From NCBI RefSeq assembly GCF_035582795.1, contig NC_134370.1, positions 42,829,501 through 42,893,500 on the forward strand: DNA of 64,000 nt, given 5' to 3'. The translations under genes and the position numbers were made by a program. This stretch comes from Mycteria americana (lineage: Eukaryota; Chordata; Aves; Ciconiiformes; Ciconiidae). The notes below the pieces were generated by a model. That model did no database searches and was not told where the DNA came from. It was given only the letters and a program-made list of their open reading frames with translations. Each line of letters opens with the position of its first letter. The stretch's first letter is position 1. Shown here piece after piece: positions 45,601 to 60,600 of this stretch.

Positions 45601-48600
45601 TCGCGTTCTGCAACAGCTTTCGTTCGTAAAGGGGCAACACTGTGTATTTCTCTCTCGCAGAGCCCGGCTGCCAAATTGGAATGGTCCAGCGATTGCGCCC
45701 ACAGGAAAGCTGCCAGCACGGAAAGCTGTAGCTGGTTTTCACTGTCCCTTGGAACTGCATTCGCTGGTAGACAGACATTCGCGTTCTGCAAAAGCTTTCG
45801 TTCGTAAAGGGGCAACACTGTGTATTTCTCTCTCGCAGAGCCCGGCTGCCAAATTCGAAACGTCCAGCGATTGCGCCCACAGGAAAGCTGCCAGCACGGA
45901 AAGCTGTAGCTGGTTTTCACTGTCCCTTGGAACTGCATTCGCTGGTAGACAGACATTCGCGTTCTGCAACAGCTTTTGTTCGTAAAGGGGCAACACTGTG
46001 TATTTCTCTCTCGCAGAGCCCGGCTGCCAAATTCGAAACGTCCAGCGATTGCACCCACAGGAAAGCTGCCAGCACGGAAAGCTGTAGCTGGTTTTCACTG
46101 TCCCTTGGAACTGCATTCGCTGGTAGACAGACATTCGCGTTCCGCAAAAGCTTTGGTTGCTAATGGGGCAACACTTTGTATATCTGTCTCGGAGAGCCCG
46201 GCTGCCAAATTCGAAACGTCCAGCGATTGCGCCCACAGGAAAGCTGCCAGCACGGAAAGCTGTAGCTGGTTTTCACTGTCCCTTGGAACTGCATTCGCTG
46301 GTAGACAGACATTCGCGTTCTGCAACAGCTTTTGTTCGTAAAGGGGCAACACTGTGTATTTCTCTCTCGCAGAGCCCGGCTGCCAAATTCGAAAGGTCCA
46401 GCGATTGCGCCCACAGGAAAGCTCCCAGCACGGAAAGCTGTAGCTGGTTTTCACTGTCCCTTGGAACTGCATTCGCTGGTAGACAGACATTCGCCTTCTG
46501 CAAAAGCTTTCGTTCGTAAAGGGGCAACACTGTGTATATCTCTCTCGCAGGGCCCGGCTGCCAAATTCGAAACGTCCAGCGATTGCGCCCACAGGAAAGC
46601 TGCCAGCACAGAATGCTGTAGCTGGTTTTCACTGTCCCTTGGAACTGCATTCGCTGGTAGACAGACATTCGCGTTCTGCAACAGCTTTCGTTCGTAAAGG
46701 GGCAACACTGTGTATTTCTCTCTCGCAGAGCCCGGCTGCCAAATTCGACATGTCCAGCGATTGCGCCCACAGGAAAGCTGCCAGCACGGAAAGCTGTAGC
46801 TGGTTTTCACTGTCCCTTGGAACTGCATTCGCTGGTAGACAGACATTCGCGTTCTGCAAAAGCTTTCGTTCGTAAAGGGGCAACACTGTGTATTTCTCTC
46901 TCGCAGAGCCCGGCTGCCAAATTCGAAAGGTCCAGCGATTGCGCCCACAGGAAAGCTGCCAGCACGGAAAGCTGTAGCTGGTTTTCACTGTCCCTTGGAA
47001 CTGCATTCGCTGGTAGACAGACATTCGCGTTCTGCAAAAGCTTTCGTTCCTAAAGGGGCAACACTGTGTATTTCTCTCTCGCAGAGCCCGGCTGCCAAAT
47101 TCGAAACGTCCAGCGATTGCGCCCACAGGAAAGCTGCCAGCACGGAAAGCTGTAGCTGGTTTTCACTGTCCCTTGGAACTGCATTCGCTGGTAGACAGAC
47201 ATTCGCGTTTCGCAAAAGCTTTGGTTGGTAATGGGGCAACACTTTGTATATCTGTCTCGGAGACCCGGCTGCCAAATTCGAAACGTCCAGCGATTGCGCC
47301 CACAGGAAAGCTGCCAGCACGGAAAGCTGTAGCTGGTTTTCACTGTCCCTTGGAACTGCATTCGCTGGTAGACAGACATTCGCCTTCTGCAATAGCTTTT
47401 GTTCGTAAAGGGGCAACACTGTGTATTTCTCTCTCGGAGAGCCCGGCAGCCAAATTGGAATGGTCCAGCGATTGCGCCCACAGGAAAGCTGCCAGCACGG
47501 AAAGCTCTAGCTGGTTTTCACTGTCCCTTGGAACTGTATTCGCTGGTAGACAGACATTCGCGTTCTGCAAAAGCTTTCGTTCGTAAAGGGGCAACACTGT
47601 GTATTTCTCTCTCGCAGAGCCCGGCTGCCAAATTCAAAAGGTCCAGCGATTGCGCCCACAGGAAAGCTCCCAGCACGGAAAGCTGTAGCTGGTTTTCACT
47701 GTCCCTTGGAACTGCATTCGCTGGTAGACAGACATTCGCGTTCTGCAATAGCTTTTGTTCGTAAAGGGGCAACACTGTGTATTTCTCTCTCGCAGAGCCC
47801 AGCTGCCAAATTCGAAACGGCCAGCGATTGCGCCCACAGGAAAGCTCCCAGGACGGAAAGCTGTAGCTGGTTTTCACTGTCCCTTGGAACTGCATTCGCT
47901 GGTAGACAGACATTCGCGTTCTGCAACAGCTTTCGTTCGTAAAGGGGCAACACTGTGTATTTCTCTCTCGCAGAGCCCGGCTGCCAAATTCGAAACGTCC
48001 AGCGATTGCGCCCACAGGAAAGCTGCCAGCACGGAAAGCTGTAGCTGGTTTTCACTGTCCCTTGGAACTGCATTCGCTGGTAGACAGACATTCGCGTTCT
48101 GCAAAAGCTTTCGTTCGTAAAGGGGCAACACTGTGTATTTCTCTCTCGCAGAGCCCGGCTGCCAAATTAGAAACGTCCAGCGATTGCGCCCACAGGAAAG
48201 CTGCCAGCACGGAAAGCTGTAGCTGGTTTTCACTGTCCCTTGGAACTGCATTCGCTGGTAGACAGACATTCGCCTTCCGCAAAAGCTTTGGTTGGTAATG
48301 GGGCAACACTTTGTATATCTGTCTCGGAGAGCCCGGCTGCCAAATTCGAAACGTCCAGCGATTGCGCCCACAGGAAAGCTGCCAGCACGGAAAGCTGTAG
48401 CTGGTTTTCACTGTCCCTTGGAACTGCATTCGCTGGTAGACAGACATTCGCGTTCTGCAAAAGCTTTCGTTCGTAAAGGGGCAACACTGTGTATTTCTCT
48501 CTCGCAGAGCCCGGCTGCCAAATTCGAAACGTCCAGCGATTGCGCCCACAGGAAAGTTGCCAGCACGGAAAGCTGTAGCTGGTTTTCACTGTCCCTTGGA

Positions 48601-51600
48601 ACTGCATTCGCTGGTAGACAGACATTCGCGTTCTGCAACAGCTTTCGTTCGTAAAGGGGCAACACTGTGTATTTCTCTCTCGCAGAGCCCGGCTGCCAAA
48701 TTCGAAACGTCCAGCGATTGCGCCCACAGGAAAGCTGCCAGCACGGAAAGCTGTAGCTGGTTTTCACTGTCCCTTGGAACTGCATTCGCTGGTAGACAGA
48801 CATTCGCGTTTCGCAAAAGCTTTGGTTGGTAATGGGGCAACACTTTGTATATCTGTCTCGGAGAGCCCGGCTGCCAAATTCGAAAAGTCCAGCGATTGCG
48901 CCCACAGGAAAGCTCCCAGCACGGAAAGCTGTAGCTGGTTTTCACTGTCCCTTGGAACTGCATTCGCTGCTACACAGACATTCGCGGTCTGCAACAGCTT
49001 TCGTTCGTAAAGGGGCAACACTGTGTATTTCTCTCTCGCAGAGCCCGGCTGCCAAATTCGAAACGTCCAGCGATTGCGCCCACAGGAAAGCTGCCAGCAC
49101 GGAAAGCTGTAGCTGGTTTTCACTGTCCCTTGGAACTGCATTCGCTGGTAGACAGACATTCGCGTTTCGCAAAAGCTTTGGTTGGTAATGGGGCAACACT
49201 TTGTATATCTGTCTCGGAGACCCGGCTGCCAAATTCGAAACGTCCAGCGATTGCGCCCACAGGAAAGCTGCCAGCACGGAAAGCTGTAGCTGGTTTTCAC
49301 TGTCCCTTGGAACTGCATTCGCTGGTAGACAGACATTCGCGTTCTGCAACAGCTTTCGTTCGTAAAGGGGCAACACTGTGTATTTCTCTCTCGCAGAGCC
49401 CGGCTGCCAAATTTGAAAGGTCCAGCGATTGCGCCCACAGGAAAGCTGCCAGCACGGAAAGCTGTAGCTGGTTTTCACTGTCCCTTGGAACTGCATTCGC
49501 TGGTAGACAGACATTCGCGTTCTGCAAAAGCTTTCGTTCGTAAAGGGGCAACACTGTGTATTTCTCTCTCGCAGAGCCCGGCTGCCAAATTCGAAACGTC
49601 CAGCGATTGCGCCCACAGGAAAGCTGCCAGCACGGAAAGCTGTAGCTGGTTTTCACTGTCCCTTGGAACTGCATTCGCTGCTACAAAGACATTCGCGTTC
49701 TGCAACAGCTTTTGTTCGTAAAGGGGCAACACTGTGTATTTCTCTCTCGCAGAGCCCGGCTGCCAAATTCGAAACGTCCAGCGATTGCACCCACAGGAAA
49801 GCTGCCAGCACGGAAAGCTGTAGCTGGTTTTCACTGTCCCTTGGAACTGCATTCGCTGGTAGACAGACATTCGCGTTCCGCAAAAGCTTTGGTTGCTAAT
49901 GGGGCAACACTTTGTATATCTCTCTCGGAGAGCCCGGCTGCCAAATTCGAAACGTCCAGCGATTGCGCCCACAGGAAAGCTGCCAGCACGGAAAGCTGTA
50001 GCTGGTTTTCACTGTCCCTTGGAACTGCATTCGCTGGTAGACAGACATTCGCGTTCTGCAACAGCTTTCGTTCGTAAAGGGGCAACACTGTGTATTTCTC
50101 TCTCGCAGAGCCCGGCTGCCAAATTCGAAAGGTCCAGCGATTGCGCCCACAGGAAAGCTCCCAGCACGGAAAGCTGTAGCTGGTTTTCACTGTCCCTTGG
50201 AACTGCATTCGCTGGTAGACAGACATTCGCCTTCTGCAAAAGCTTTCGTTCGTAAAGGGGCAACACTGTGTATATCTCTCTCGCAGGGCCCGGCTGCCAA
50301 ATTCGAAACGTCCAGCGATTGCGCCCACAGGAAAGCTGCCAGCACAGAATGCTGTAGCTGGTTTTCACTGTCCCTTGGAACTGCATTCGCTGGTAGACAG
50401 ACATTCGCGTTCTGCAACAGCTTTCGTTCGTAAAGGGGCAACACTGTGTATTTCTCTCTCGCAGAGCCCGGCTGCCAAATTCGACATGTCCAGCGATTGC
50501 GCCCACAGGAAAGCTGCCAGCACGGAAAGCTGTAGCTGGTTTTCACTGTCCCTTGGAACTGCATTCGCTGGTAGACAGACATTCGCGTTCTGCAAAAGCT
50601 TTCGTTCGTAAAGGGGCAACACTGTGTATTTCTCTCTCGCAGAGCCCGGCTGCCAAATTCGAAACGTCCAGCGATTGCGCCCACAGGAAAGCTGCCAGCA
50701 CGGAAAGCTGTAGCTGGTTTTCACTGTCCCTTGGAACTGCATTCGCTGGTAGACAGACATTCGCGTTTCGCAAAAGCTTTTGTTGGTAATGGGGCAACAC
50801 TTTGTATATCTCTCTCGGAGAGCCCGGCTGCCAAATTCGAAACGTCCAGCAATTGCGCCCACAGGAAAGCTGCCAGCACGGAAAGCTGTAGCTGGTTTTC
50901 ACTGTCCCTTGGAACTGCATTCGCTGGTAGACAGACATTCGCGTTCTGCAACAGCTTTCGTTCGTAAAGGGGCAACACTGTGTATTTCTCTCTCGCAGAG
51001 CCCGGCTGCCAAATTCGAAAGGTCCAGCGATTGCGCCCACAGGAAAGCTGCCAGCACGGAAAGCTGTAGCTGGTTTTCACTGTCCCTTGGAACTGCATTC
51101 GCTGGTAGACAGACATTCGCGTTCTGCAACAGCTTTCGTTCGTAAAGGGGCAACACTGTGTATTTCTCTCTCGCAGAGCCCGGCTGCCAAATTCGACATG
51201 TCCAGCGATTGCGCCCACAGGAAAGCTGCCAGCACGGAAAGCTGTAGCTGGTTTTCACTGTCCCTTGGAACTGCATTCGCTGGTAGACAGACATTCGCGG
51301 TCTGCAACAGCTTTCGTTCGTAAAGGGGCAACACTGTGTATTTCTCTCTCGCAGAGCCCGGCTGCCAAATTCGAAAGGTCCAGCGATTGCGCCCACAGGA
51401 AAGCTGCCAGCACGGAAAGCTGTAGCTGGTTTTCACTGTCCCTTGGAACTGCATTCGCTGGTAGACAGACATTCCCGTTCCGCAAAAGCTTTCGTTCGTA
51501 AAGGGGCAACACTGTGTATTTCTGTCTCGCAGAGCCCGGCTGCCAAATTCGAAACGTCCAGCGAATGCGCCCACAGGAAAGCTGCCAGCACGGAAAGCTG

Positions 51601-54600
51601 TAGCTGGTTTTCACTGTCCCTTGGAACTGCATTCGCTGGTAGACAGACATTCGCGTTCTGCAAAAGCTTTCGTTCGTAAAGGGGCAACACTGTGTATTTC
51701 TCTCTCGCAGAGCCCGGCTGCCAAATTCAAAAGGTCCAGCGATTGCGCCCACAGGAAAGCTGCGAGCACGGAAAGCTGTAGCTGGTTTTCACTGTCCCTT
51801 GGAACTGCATTCGCTGGTAGACAGACATTCGCGTTCTGCAATAGCTTTTGTTCGTAAAGGGGCAACACTGTGTATTTCTCTCTCGCAGAGCCCAGCTGCC
51901 AAATTCGAAACGGCCAGCGATTGCGCCCACAGGAAAGCTGCCAGCACGGAAAGCTGTAGCTGGTTTTCACTGTCCCTTGGAACTGCATTCGCTGGTAGAC
52001 AGACATTCGCGTTCCGCAAAAGCTTTCGTTCGTAAAGGGGCAACACTGTGTATTTCTCTCTCGCAGAGCCCGGCTGCCAAATTCGAAAGGTCCAGCGATT
52101 GCGCCCACAGGAAAGCTGCCAGCACGGAAAGCTGTAGCTGGTTTTCACTGTCCCTTGGAACTGCATTCGCTGGTAGACAGACATTCGCGTTCTGCAAAAG
52201 CTTTCGTTCCTAAAGGGGCAACACTGTGTATTTCTCTCTCGCAGAGCCCGGCTGCCAAATTCGAAACGTCCAGCGATTGCGCCCACAGGAAAGCTGCCAG
52301 CACGGAAAGCTGTAGCTGGTTTTCACTGTCCCTTGGAACTGCATTCGCTGGTAGACAGACATTCGCGTTCTGCAAAAGCTTTCGTTCGTAAAGGGGCAAC
52401 ACTGTGTATTTCTCTCTCGCAGAGCCCGGCTGCCAAATTCGAAAGGTCCAGCGATTGCGCCCACAGGAAAGCTGCCAGCACGGAAAGCTGTAGCTGGTTT
52501 TCACTGTCCCTTGGAACTGCATTCGCTGGTAGACAGACATTCGCGTTTCGCAAAAGCTTTTGTTGGTAATGGGGCAACACTTTGTATATCTCTCTCGGAG
52601 AGCCCGGCTGCCAAATTCGAAACGTCCAGCGATTGCGCCCACAGGAAAGCTGCCAGCACGGAAAGCTGTAGCTGGTTTTCACTGTCCCTTGGAACTGCAT
52701 TCGCTGGTAGACAGACATTCGCGTTCTGCAACAGCTTTCGTTCGTAAAGGGGCAACACTGTGTATTTCTCTCTCGCAGAGCCCGGCTGCCAAATTCGAAA
52801 TGTCCAGCGATTGCGCCCACAGGAAAGCTGCCAGCACGGAAAGCTGTAGCTGGTTTTCACTGTCCCTTGGAACTGCATTCGCTGGTAGACAGACATTCGC
52901 GTTCTGCAACAGCTTTCGTTCGTAAAGGGGCAACACTGTGTATTTCTCTCTCGCAGAGCCCGGCTGCCAAATTCGAAAGGTCCAGCGATTGCGCCCACAG
53001 GAAAGCTGCCAGCACGGAAAGCTGTAGCTGGTTTTCACTGTCCCTTGGAACTGCATTCGCTGGTAGAAAGACATTCGCGTTCTGCAACAGCTTTCGTTCG
53101 TAAAGGGGCAACACTGTGTATTTCTCTCTCGCAGAGCCCGGCTGCCAAATTCGACATGTCCAGCGATTGCGCCCACAGGAAAGCTGCCAGCACGGAAAGC
53201 TGTAGCTGGTTTTCACTGTCCCTTGGAACTGCATTCGCTGGTAGACAGACATTCGCGGTCTGCAACAGCTTTCGTTCGTAAAGGGGCAACACTGTGTATT
53301 TCTCTCTCGCAGAGCCCGGCTGCCAAATTCGAAAGGTCCAGCGATTGCGCCCACAGGAAAGCTGCCAGCACGGAAAGCTGTAGCTGGTTTTCACTGTCCC
53401 TTGGAACTGCATTCGCTGGTAGACAGACATTCCCGTTCCGCAAAAGCTTTCGTTCGTAAAGGGGCAACACTGTGTATTTCTGTCTCGCAGAGCCCGGCTG
53501 CCAAATTCGAAACGTCCAGCGAATGCGCCCACAGGAAAGCTGCCAGCACGGAAAGCTGTAGCTGGTTTTCACTGTCCCTTGGAACTGCATTCGCTGGTAG
53601 ACAGACATTCGCGTTCTGCAAAAGCTTTCGTTCGTAAAGGGGCAACACTGTGTATTTCTCTCTCGCAGAGCCCGGCTGCCAAATTCAAAAGGTCCAGTGA
53701 TTGCGCCCACAGGAAAGCTGCGAGCACGGAAAGCTGTAGCTGGTTTTCACTGTCCCTTGGAACTGCATTCGCTGGTAGACAGACATTCCCGTTCCGCAAA
53801 AGCTTTCGTTCGTAAAGGGGCAACACTGTGTATTTCTGTCTCGCAGAGCCCGGCTGCCAAATTCGAAACGTCCAGCGAATGCGCCCACAGGAAAGCTGCC
53901 AGCACGGAAAGCTGTAGCTGGTTTTCACTGTCCCTTGGAACTGCATTCGCTGGTAGACAGACATTCGCGTTCTGCAATAGCTTTTGTTCGTAAAGGGGCA
54001 ACACTGTGTATTTCTCTCTCGCAGAGCCCAGCTGCCAAATTCGAAACGTCCAGCGATTGCGCCCACAGGAAAGCTCCCAGCACGGAAAGCTGTAGCTGGT
54101 TTTCACTGTCCCTTGGAACTGCATTCGCTGGTAGACAGACATTCGCCTTCTGCAAAAGCTTTCGTTCGTAAAGGGGCAACACTGTGTATATCTCTCTCGC
54201 ATAGCCCGGCTGCCAAATTCGAAAAGTCCAGCGATTGCGCCCACAGGAAAGCTGCCAGCACGGAAAGCTGTAGCTGGTTTTCACTGTCCCTTGGAACTGC
54301 ATTCGCTGGTAGACAGACATTCGCGTTCTGCAACAGCTTTCGTTCGTAAAGGGGCAACACTGTGTATTTCTCTCTCGCAGAGCCTGGCTGCCAAATTCGA
54401 AACGTCCAACGATTGCGCCCACAGGAAAGCTGCCAGCACGGAAAGCTGTAGCTGGTTTTCACTGTCCCTTGGAACTGCATTCGCTGCTACAAAGACATTC
54501 GCGTTCTGCAACAGCTTTTGTTCGTAAAGGGGCAACACTGTGTATTTCTCTCTCGCAGAGCCCGGCTGCCAAATTCGAATTGTCCAGCGATTGCACCCAC

Positions 54601-57600
54601 AGGAAAGCTGCCAGCACGGAAAGCTGTAGCTGGTTTTCACTGTCCCTTGGAACTGCATTCGCTGGTAGACAGACATTCGCGTTCCGCAAAAGCTTTGGTT
54701 GGTAATGGGGCAACACTTTGTATATCTGTCTCGGAGAGCCCGGCTGCCAAATTCGAAACGTCCAGCGATTGCGCCCACAGGAAAGCTGCCAGCACGGAAA
54801 GCTGTAGCTGGTTTTCACTGTCCCTTGGAACTGCATTCGCTGGTAGACAGACATTCGCGTTCTGCAACAGCTTTCGTTCGTAAAGGGGCAACACTGTGTA
54901 TTTCTCTCTCGCAGAGCCCGGCTGCCAAATTCGAAACGTCCAGCGATTGCGCCCACAGGAAAGCTGCCAGCACGGAAAGCTGTAGCTGGTTTTCACTGTC
55001 CCTTGGAACTGCATTCGCTGGTAGACAGACATTCGCGTTCTGCAAAAGCTTTCGTTCCTAAAGGGGCAACACTGTGTATTTCTCTCTTGCAGAGCCCGGC
55101 TGCCAAATTGGAATGGTCCAGCGATTGCGCCCACAGGAAAGCTGCCAGCACGGAAAGCTGTAGCTGGTTTTCACTGTCCCTTGGAACTGCATTCGCTGGT
55201 AGACAGACATTCGCGTTCTGCAACAGCTTTCGTTCGTAAAGGGGCAACACTGTGTATTTCTCTCTTTCAGAGCCCGGCAGCCAAATTCCAAACGTCCAGC
55301 GAATGCGCCCACAGGAAAGCTGCCAGCACGGAAAGCTGTAGCTGGTTTTCACTGTCCCTTGGAACTGCATTCGCTGGTAGACAGACATTCGCGTTCTGCA
55401 ACAGCTTTCGTTCGTAAAGGGGCAACACTGTCTATTTCTCTCTCGCAGAGCCCGGCTGCCAAATTCGAAACGTCCAGCGATTGCACCCACAGGAAAGCTG
55501 CCAGCACGGAAAGCTGTAGCTGGTTTTCACTGTCCCTTGGAACTGCATTCGCTGGTAGACAGACATTCGCGTTCCGCAAAAGCTTTGGTTGCTAATGGGG
55601 CAACACTTTGTATATCTGTCTCGGAGAGCCCGGCTGCCAAATTCGAAACGTCCAGCGATTGCGCCCACAGGAAAGCTGCCAGCACGGAAAGCTGTAGCTG
55701 GTTTTCACTGTCCCTTGGAACTGCATTCGCTGGTAGACAGACATTCGCGTTCTGCAACAGCTTTCGTTCGTAAAGGGGCAACACTGTGTATTTCTCTCTC
55801 GCAGAGCCCGGCTGCCAAATTCGAAAGGTCCAGCGATTGCGCCCACAGGAAAGCTCCCAGCACGGAAAGCTGTAGCTGGTTTTCACTGTCCCTTGGAACT
55901 GCATTCGCTGGTAGACAGACATTCGCCTTCTGCAAAAGCTTTCGTTCGTAAAGGGGCAACACTGTGTATATCTCTCTCGCAGGGCCCGGCTGCCAAATTC
56001 GAAACGTCCAGCGATTGCGCCCACAGGAAAGCTGCCAGCACAGAATGCTGTAGCTGGTTTTCACTGTCCCTTGGAACTGCATTCGCTGGTAGACAGACAT
56101 TCGCGTTCTGCAACAGCTTTCGTTCGTAAAGGGGCAACACTGTGTATTTCTCTCTCGCAGAGCCCGGCTGCCAAATTCGACATGTCCAGCGATTGCGCCC
56201 ACAGGAAAGCTGCCAGCACGGAAAGCTGTAGCTGGTTTTCACTGTCCCTTGGAACTGCATTCGCTGGTAGACAGACATTCGCGTTCTGCAAAAGCTTTCG
56301 TTCGTAAAGGGGCAACACTGTGTATTTCTCTCTCGCAGAGCCCGGCTGCCAAATTCGAAAGGTCCAGCGATTGCGCCCACAGGAAAGCTGCCAGCACGGA
56401 AAGCTGTAGCTGGTTTTCACTGTCCCTTGGAACTGCATTCGCTGGTAGACAGACATTCGCGTTCTGCAAAAGCTTTCGTTCCTAAAGGGGCAACACTGTG
56501 TATTTCTCTCTCGCAGAGCCCGGCTGCCAAATTCGAAACGTCCAGCGATTGCGCCCACAGGAAAGCTGCCAGCACGGAAAGCTGTAGCTGGTTTTCACTG
56601 TCCCTTGGAACTGCATTCGCTGGTAGACAGACATTCGCGTTTCGCAAAAGCTTTGGTTGGTAATGGGGCAACACTTTGTATATCTGTCTCGGAGACCCGG
56701 CTGCCAAATTCGAAACGTCCAGCGATTGCGCCCACAGGAAAGCTGCCAGCACGGAAAGCTGTAGCTGGTTTTCACTGTCCCTTGGAACTGCATTCGCTGG
56801 TAGACAGACATTCGCGTTCTGCAACAGCTTTCGTTCGTAAAGGGGCAACACTGTGTATTTCTCTCTCGGAGAGCCCGGCAGCCAAATTGGAATGGTCCAG
56901 CGATTGCGCCCACAGGAAAGCTGCCAGCACGGAAAGCTCTAGCTGGTTTTCACTGTCCCTTGGAACTGTATTCGCTGGTAGACAGACATTCCCGTTCCGC
57001 AAAAGCTTTCGTTCGTAAAGGGGCAACACTGTGTATTTCTCTCTTTCAGAGCCCGGCTGCCAAATTCGAAACGTCCAGCGAATGCGCCCACAGGAAAGCT
57101 GCCAGCACGGAAAGCTGTAGCTGGTTTTCACTGTCCCTTGGAACTGCATTCGCTGGTAGACAGACATTCGCGTTCTGCAAAAGCTTTCGTTCGTAAAGGG
57201 GCAACACTGTGTATTTCTCTCTCGCAGAGCCCGGCTGCCAAATTCAAAAGGTCCAGCGATTGCGCCCACAGGAAAGCTCCCAGCACGGAAAGCTGTAGCT
57301 GGTTTTCACTGTCCCTTGGAACTGCATTCGCTGGTAGACAGACATTCGCGTTCTGCAATAGCTTTTGTTCGTAAAGGGGCAACACTGTGTATTTCTCTCT
57401 CGCAGAGCCCAGCTGCCAAATTCGAAACGGCCAGCGATTGCGCCCACAGGAAAGCTCCCAGGACGGAAAGCTGTAGCTGGTTTTCACTGTCCCTTGGAAC
57501 TGCATTCGCTGGTAGACAGACATTCGCGTTCTGCAACAGCTTTCGTTCGTAAAGGGGCAACACTGTGTATTTCTCTCTCGCAGAGCCCGGCTGCCAAATT

Positions 57601-60600
57601 CGAAACGTCCAGCGATTGCGCCCACAGGAAAGCTGCCAGCACGGAAAGCTGTAGCTGGTTTTCACTGTCCCTTGGAACTGCATTCGCTGGTAGACAGACA
57701 TTCGCGTTCTGCAAAAGCTTTCGTTCGTAAAGGGGCAACACTGTGTATTTCTCTCTCGCAGAGCCCGGCTGCCAAATTAGAAACGTCCAGCGATTGCGCC
57801 CACAGGAAAGCTGCCAGCACGGAAAGCTGTAGCTGGTTTTCACTGTCCCTTGGAACTGCATTCGCTGGTAGACAGACATTCGCCTTCCTCAAAAGCTTTG
57901 GTTGGTAATGGGGCAACACTTTGTATATCTGTCTCGGAGAGCCCGGCTGCCAAATTCGAAACGTCCAGCGATTGCGCCCACAGGAAAGCTGCCAGCACGG
58001 AAAGCTGTAGCTGGTTTTCACTGTCCCTTGGAACTGCATTCGCTGGTAGACAGACATTCGCGTTCTGCAAAAGCTTTCGTTCGTAAAGGGGCAACACTGT
58101 GTATTTCTCTCTCGCAGAGCCCGGCTGCCAAATTCGAAACGTCCAGCGATTGCGCCCACAGGAAAGTTGCCAGCACGGAAAGCTGTAGCTGGTTTTCACT
58201 GTCCCTTGGAACTGCATTCGCTGGTAGACAGACATTCGCGTTCTGCAACAGCTTTCGTTCGTAAAGGGGCAACACTGTGTATTTCTCTCTCGCAGAGCCC
58301 GGCTGCCAAATTCGAAACGTCCAGCGATTGCGCCCACAGGAAAGCTGCCAGCACAGAAAGCTGTAGCTGGTTTTCACTGTCCCTTGGAACTGCATTCGCT
58401 GGTAGACAGACATTCGCGTTTCGCAAAAGCTTTGGTTGGTAATGGGGCAACACTTTGTATATCTGTCTCGGAGACCCGGCTGCCAAATTCGAAAAGTCCA
58501 GCGATTGCGCCCACAGGAAAGCTGCCAGCACGGAAAGCTGTAGCTGGTTTTCACTGTCCCTTGGAACTGCATTCGCTGGTAGACAGACATTCGCGTTTCG
58601 CAAAAGCTTTGGTTGGTAATGGGGCAACACTTTGTATATCTGTCTCGGAGACCCGGCTGCCAAATTCGAAACGTCCAGCGATTGCGCCCACAGGAAAGCT
58701 GCCAGCACGGAAAGCTGTAGCTGGTTTTCACTGTCCCTTGGAACTGCATTCGCTGGTAGACAGACATTCGCGTTCTGCAACAGCTTTCGTTCGTAAAGGG
58801 GCAACACTGTGTATTTCTCTCTCGCAGAGCCCGGCTGCCAAATTTGAAAGGTCCAGCGATTGCGCCCACAGGAAAGCTGCCAGCACGGAAAGCTGTAGCT
58901 GGTTTTCACTGTCCCTTGGAACTGCATTCGCTGGTAGACAGACATTCGCGTTCTGCAAAAGCTTTCGTTCGTAAAGGGGCAACACTGTGTATTTCTCTCT
59001 CGCAGAGCCCGGCTGCCAAATTGGAATGGTCCAGCGATTGCGCCCACAGGAAAGCTGCCAGCACGGAAAGCTGTAGCTGGTTTTCACTGTCCCTTGGAAC
59101 TGCATTCGCTGGTAGACAGACATTCGCGTTCTGCAAAAGCTTTCGTTCGTAAAGGGGCAACACTGTGTATTTCTCTCTCGCAGAGCCCGGCTGCCAAATT
59201 CGAAACGTCCAGCGATTGCGCCCACAGGAAAGCTGCCAGCACGGAAAGCTGTAGCTGGTTTTCACTGTCCCTTGGAACTGCATTCGCTGGTAGACAGACA
59301 TTCGCGTTTCGCAAAAGCTTTTGTTGGTAATGGGGCAACACTTTGTATATCTCTCTCGGAGAGCCCGGCTGCCAAATTCGAAACGTCCAGCAATTGCGCC
59401 CACAGGAAAGCTGCCAGCACGGAAAGCTGTAGCTGGTTTTCACTGTCCCTTGGAACTGCATTCGCTGGTAGACAGACATTCGCGTTCTGCAACAGCTTTC
59501 GTTCGTAAAGGGGCAACACTGTGTATTTCTCTCTCGCAGAGCCCGGCTGCCAAATTCGAAAGGTCCAGCGATTGCGCCCACAGGAAAGCTGCCAGCACGG
59601 AAAGCTGTAGCTGGTTTTCACTGTCCCTTGGAACTGCATTCGCTGGTAGACAGACATTCGCGTTCTGCAACAGCTTTCGTTCGTAAAGGGGCAACACTGT
59701 GTATTTCTCTCTCGCAGAGCCCGGCTGCCAAATTCGAAAGGTCCAGCGATTGCGCCCACAGGAAAGCTGCCAGCACGGAAAGCTGTAGCTGGTTTTCACT
59801 GTCCCTTGGAACTGCATTCGCTGGTAGAAAGACATTCGCGTTCTGCAACAGCTTTCGTTCGTAAAGGGGCAACACTGTGTATTTCTCTCTCGCAGAGCCC
59901 GGCTGCCAAATTCGACATGTCCAGCGATTGCGCCCACAGGAAAGCTGCCAGCACGGAAAGCTGTAGCTGGTTTTCACTGTCCCTTGGAACTGCATTCGCT
60001 GGTAGACAGACATTCGCGGTCTGCAACAGCTTTCGTTCGTAAAGGGGCAACACTGTGTATTTCTCTCTCGCAGAGCCCGGCTGCCAAATTCGAAAGGTCC
60101 AGCGATTGCGCCCACAGGAAAGCTGCCAGCACGGAAAGCTGTAGCTGGTTTTCACTGTCCCTTGGAACTGCATTCGCTGGTAGACAGACATTCCCGTTCC
60201 GCAAAAGCTTTCGTTCGTAAAGGGGCAACACTGTGTATTTCTGTCTCGCAGAGCCCGGCTGCCAAATTCGAAACGTCCAGCGAATGCGCCCACAGGAAAG
60301 CTGCCAGCACGGAAAGCTGTAGCTGGTTTTCACTGTCCCTTGGAACTGCATTCGCTGGTAGACAGACATTCGCGTTCTGCAAAAGCTTTCGTTCGTAAAG
60401 GGGCAACACTGTGTATTTCTCTCTCGCAGAGCCCGGCTGCCAAATTCAAAAGGTCCAGCGATTGCGCCCACAGGAAAGCTGCGAGCACGGAAAGCTGTAG
60501 CTGGTTTTCACTGTCCCTTGGAACTGCATTCGCTGGTAGACAGACATTCGCGTTCTGCAATAGCTTTTGTTCGTAAAGGGGCAACACTGTGTATTTCTCT

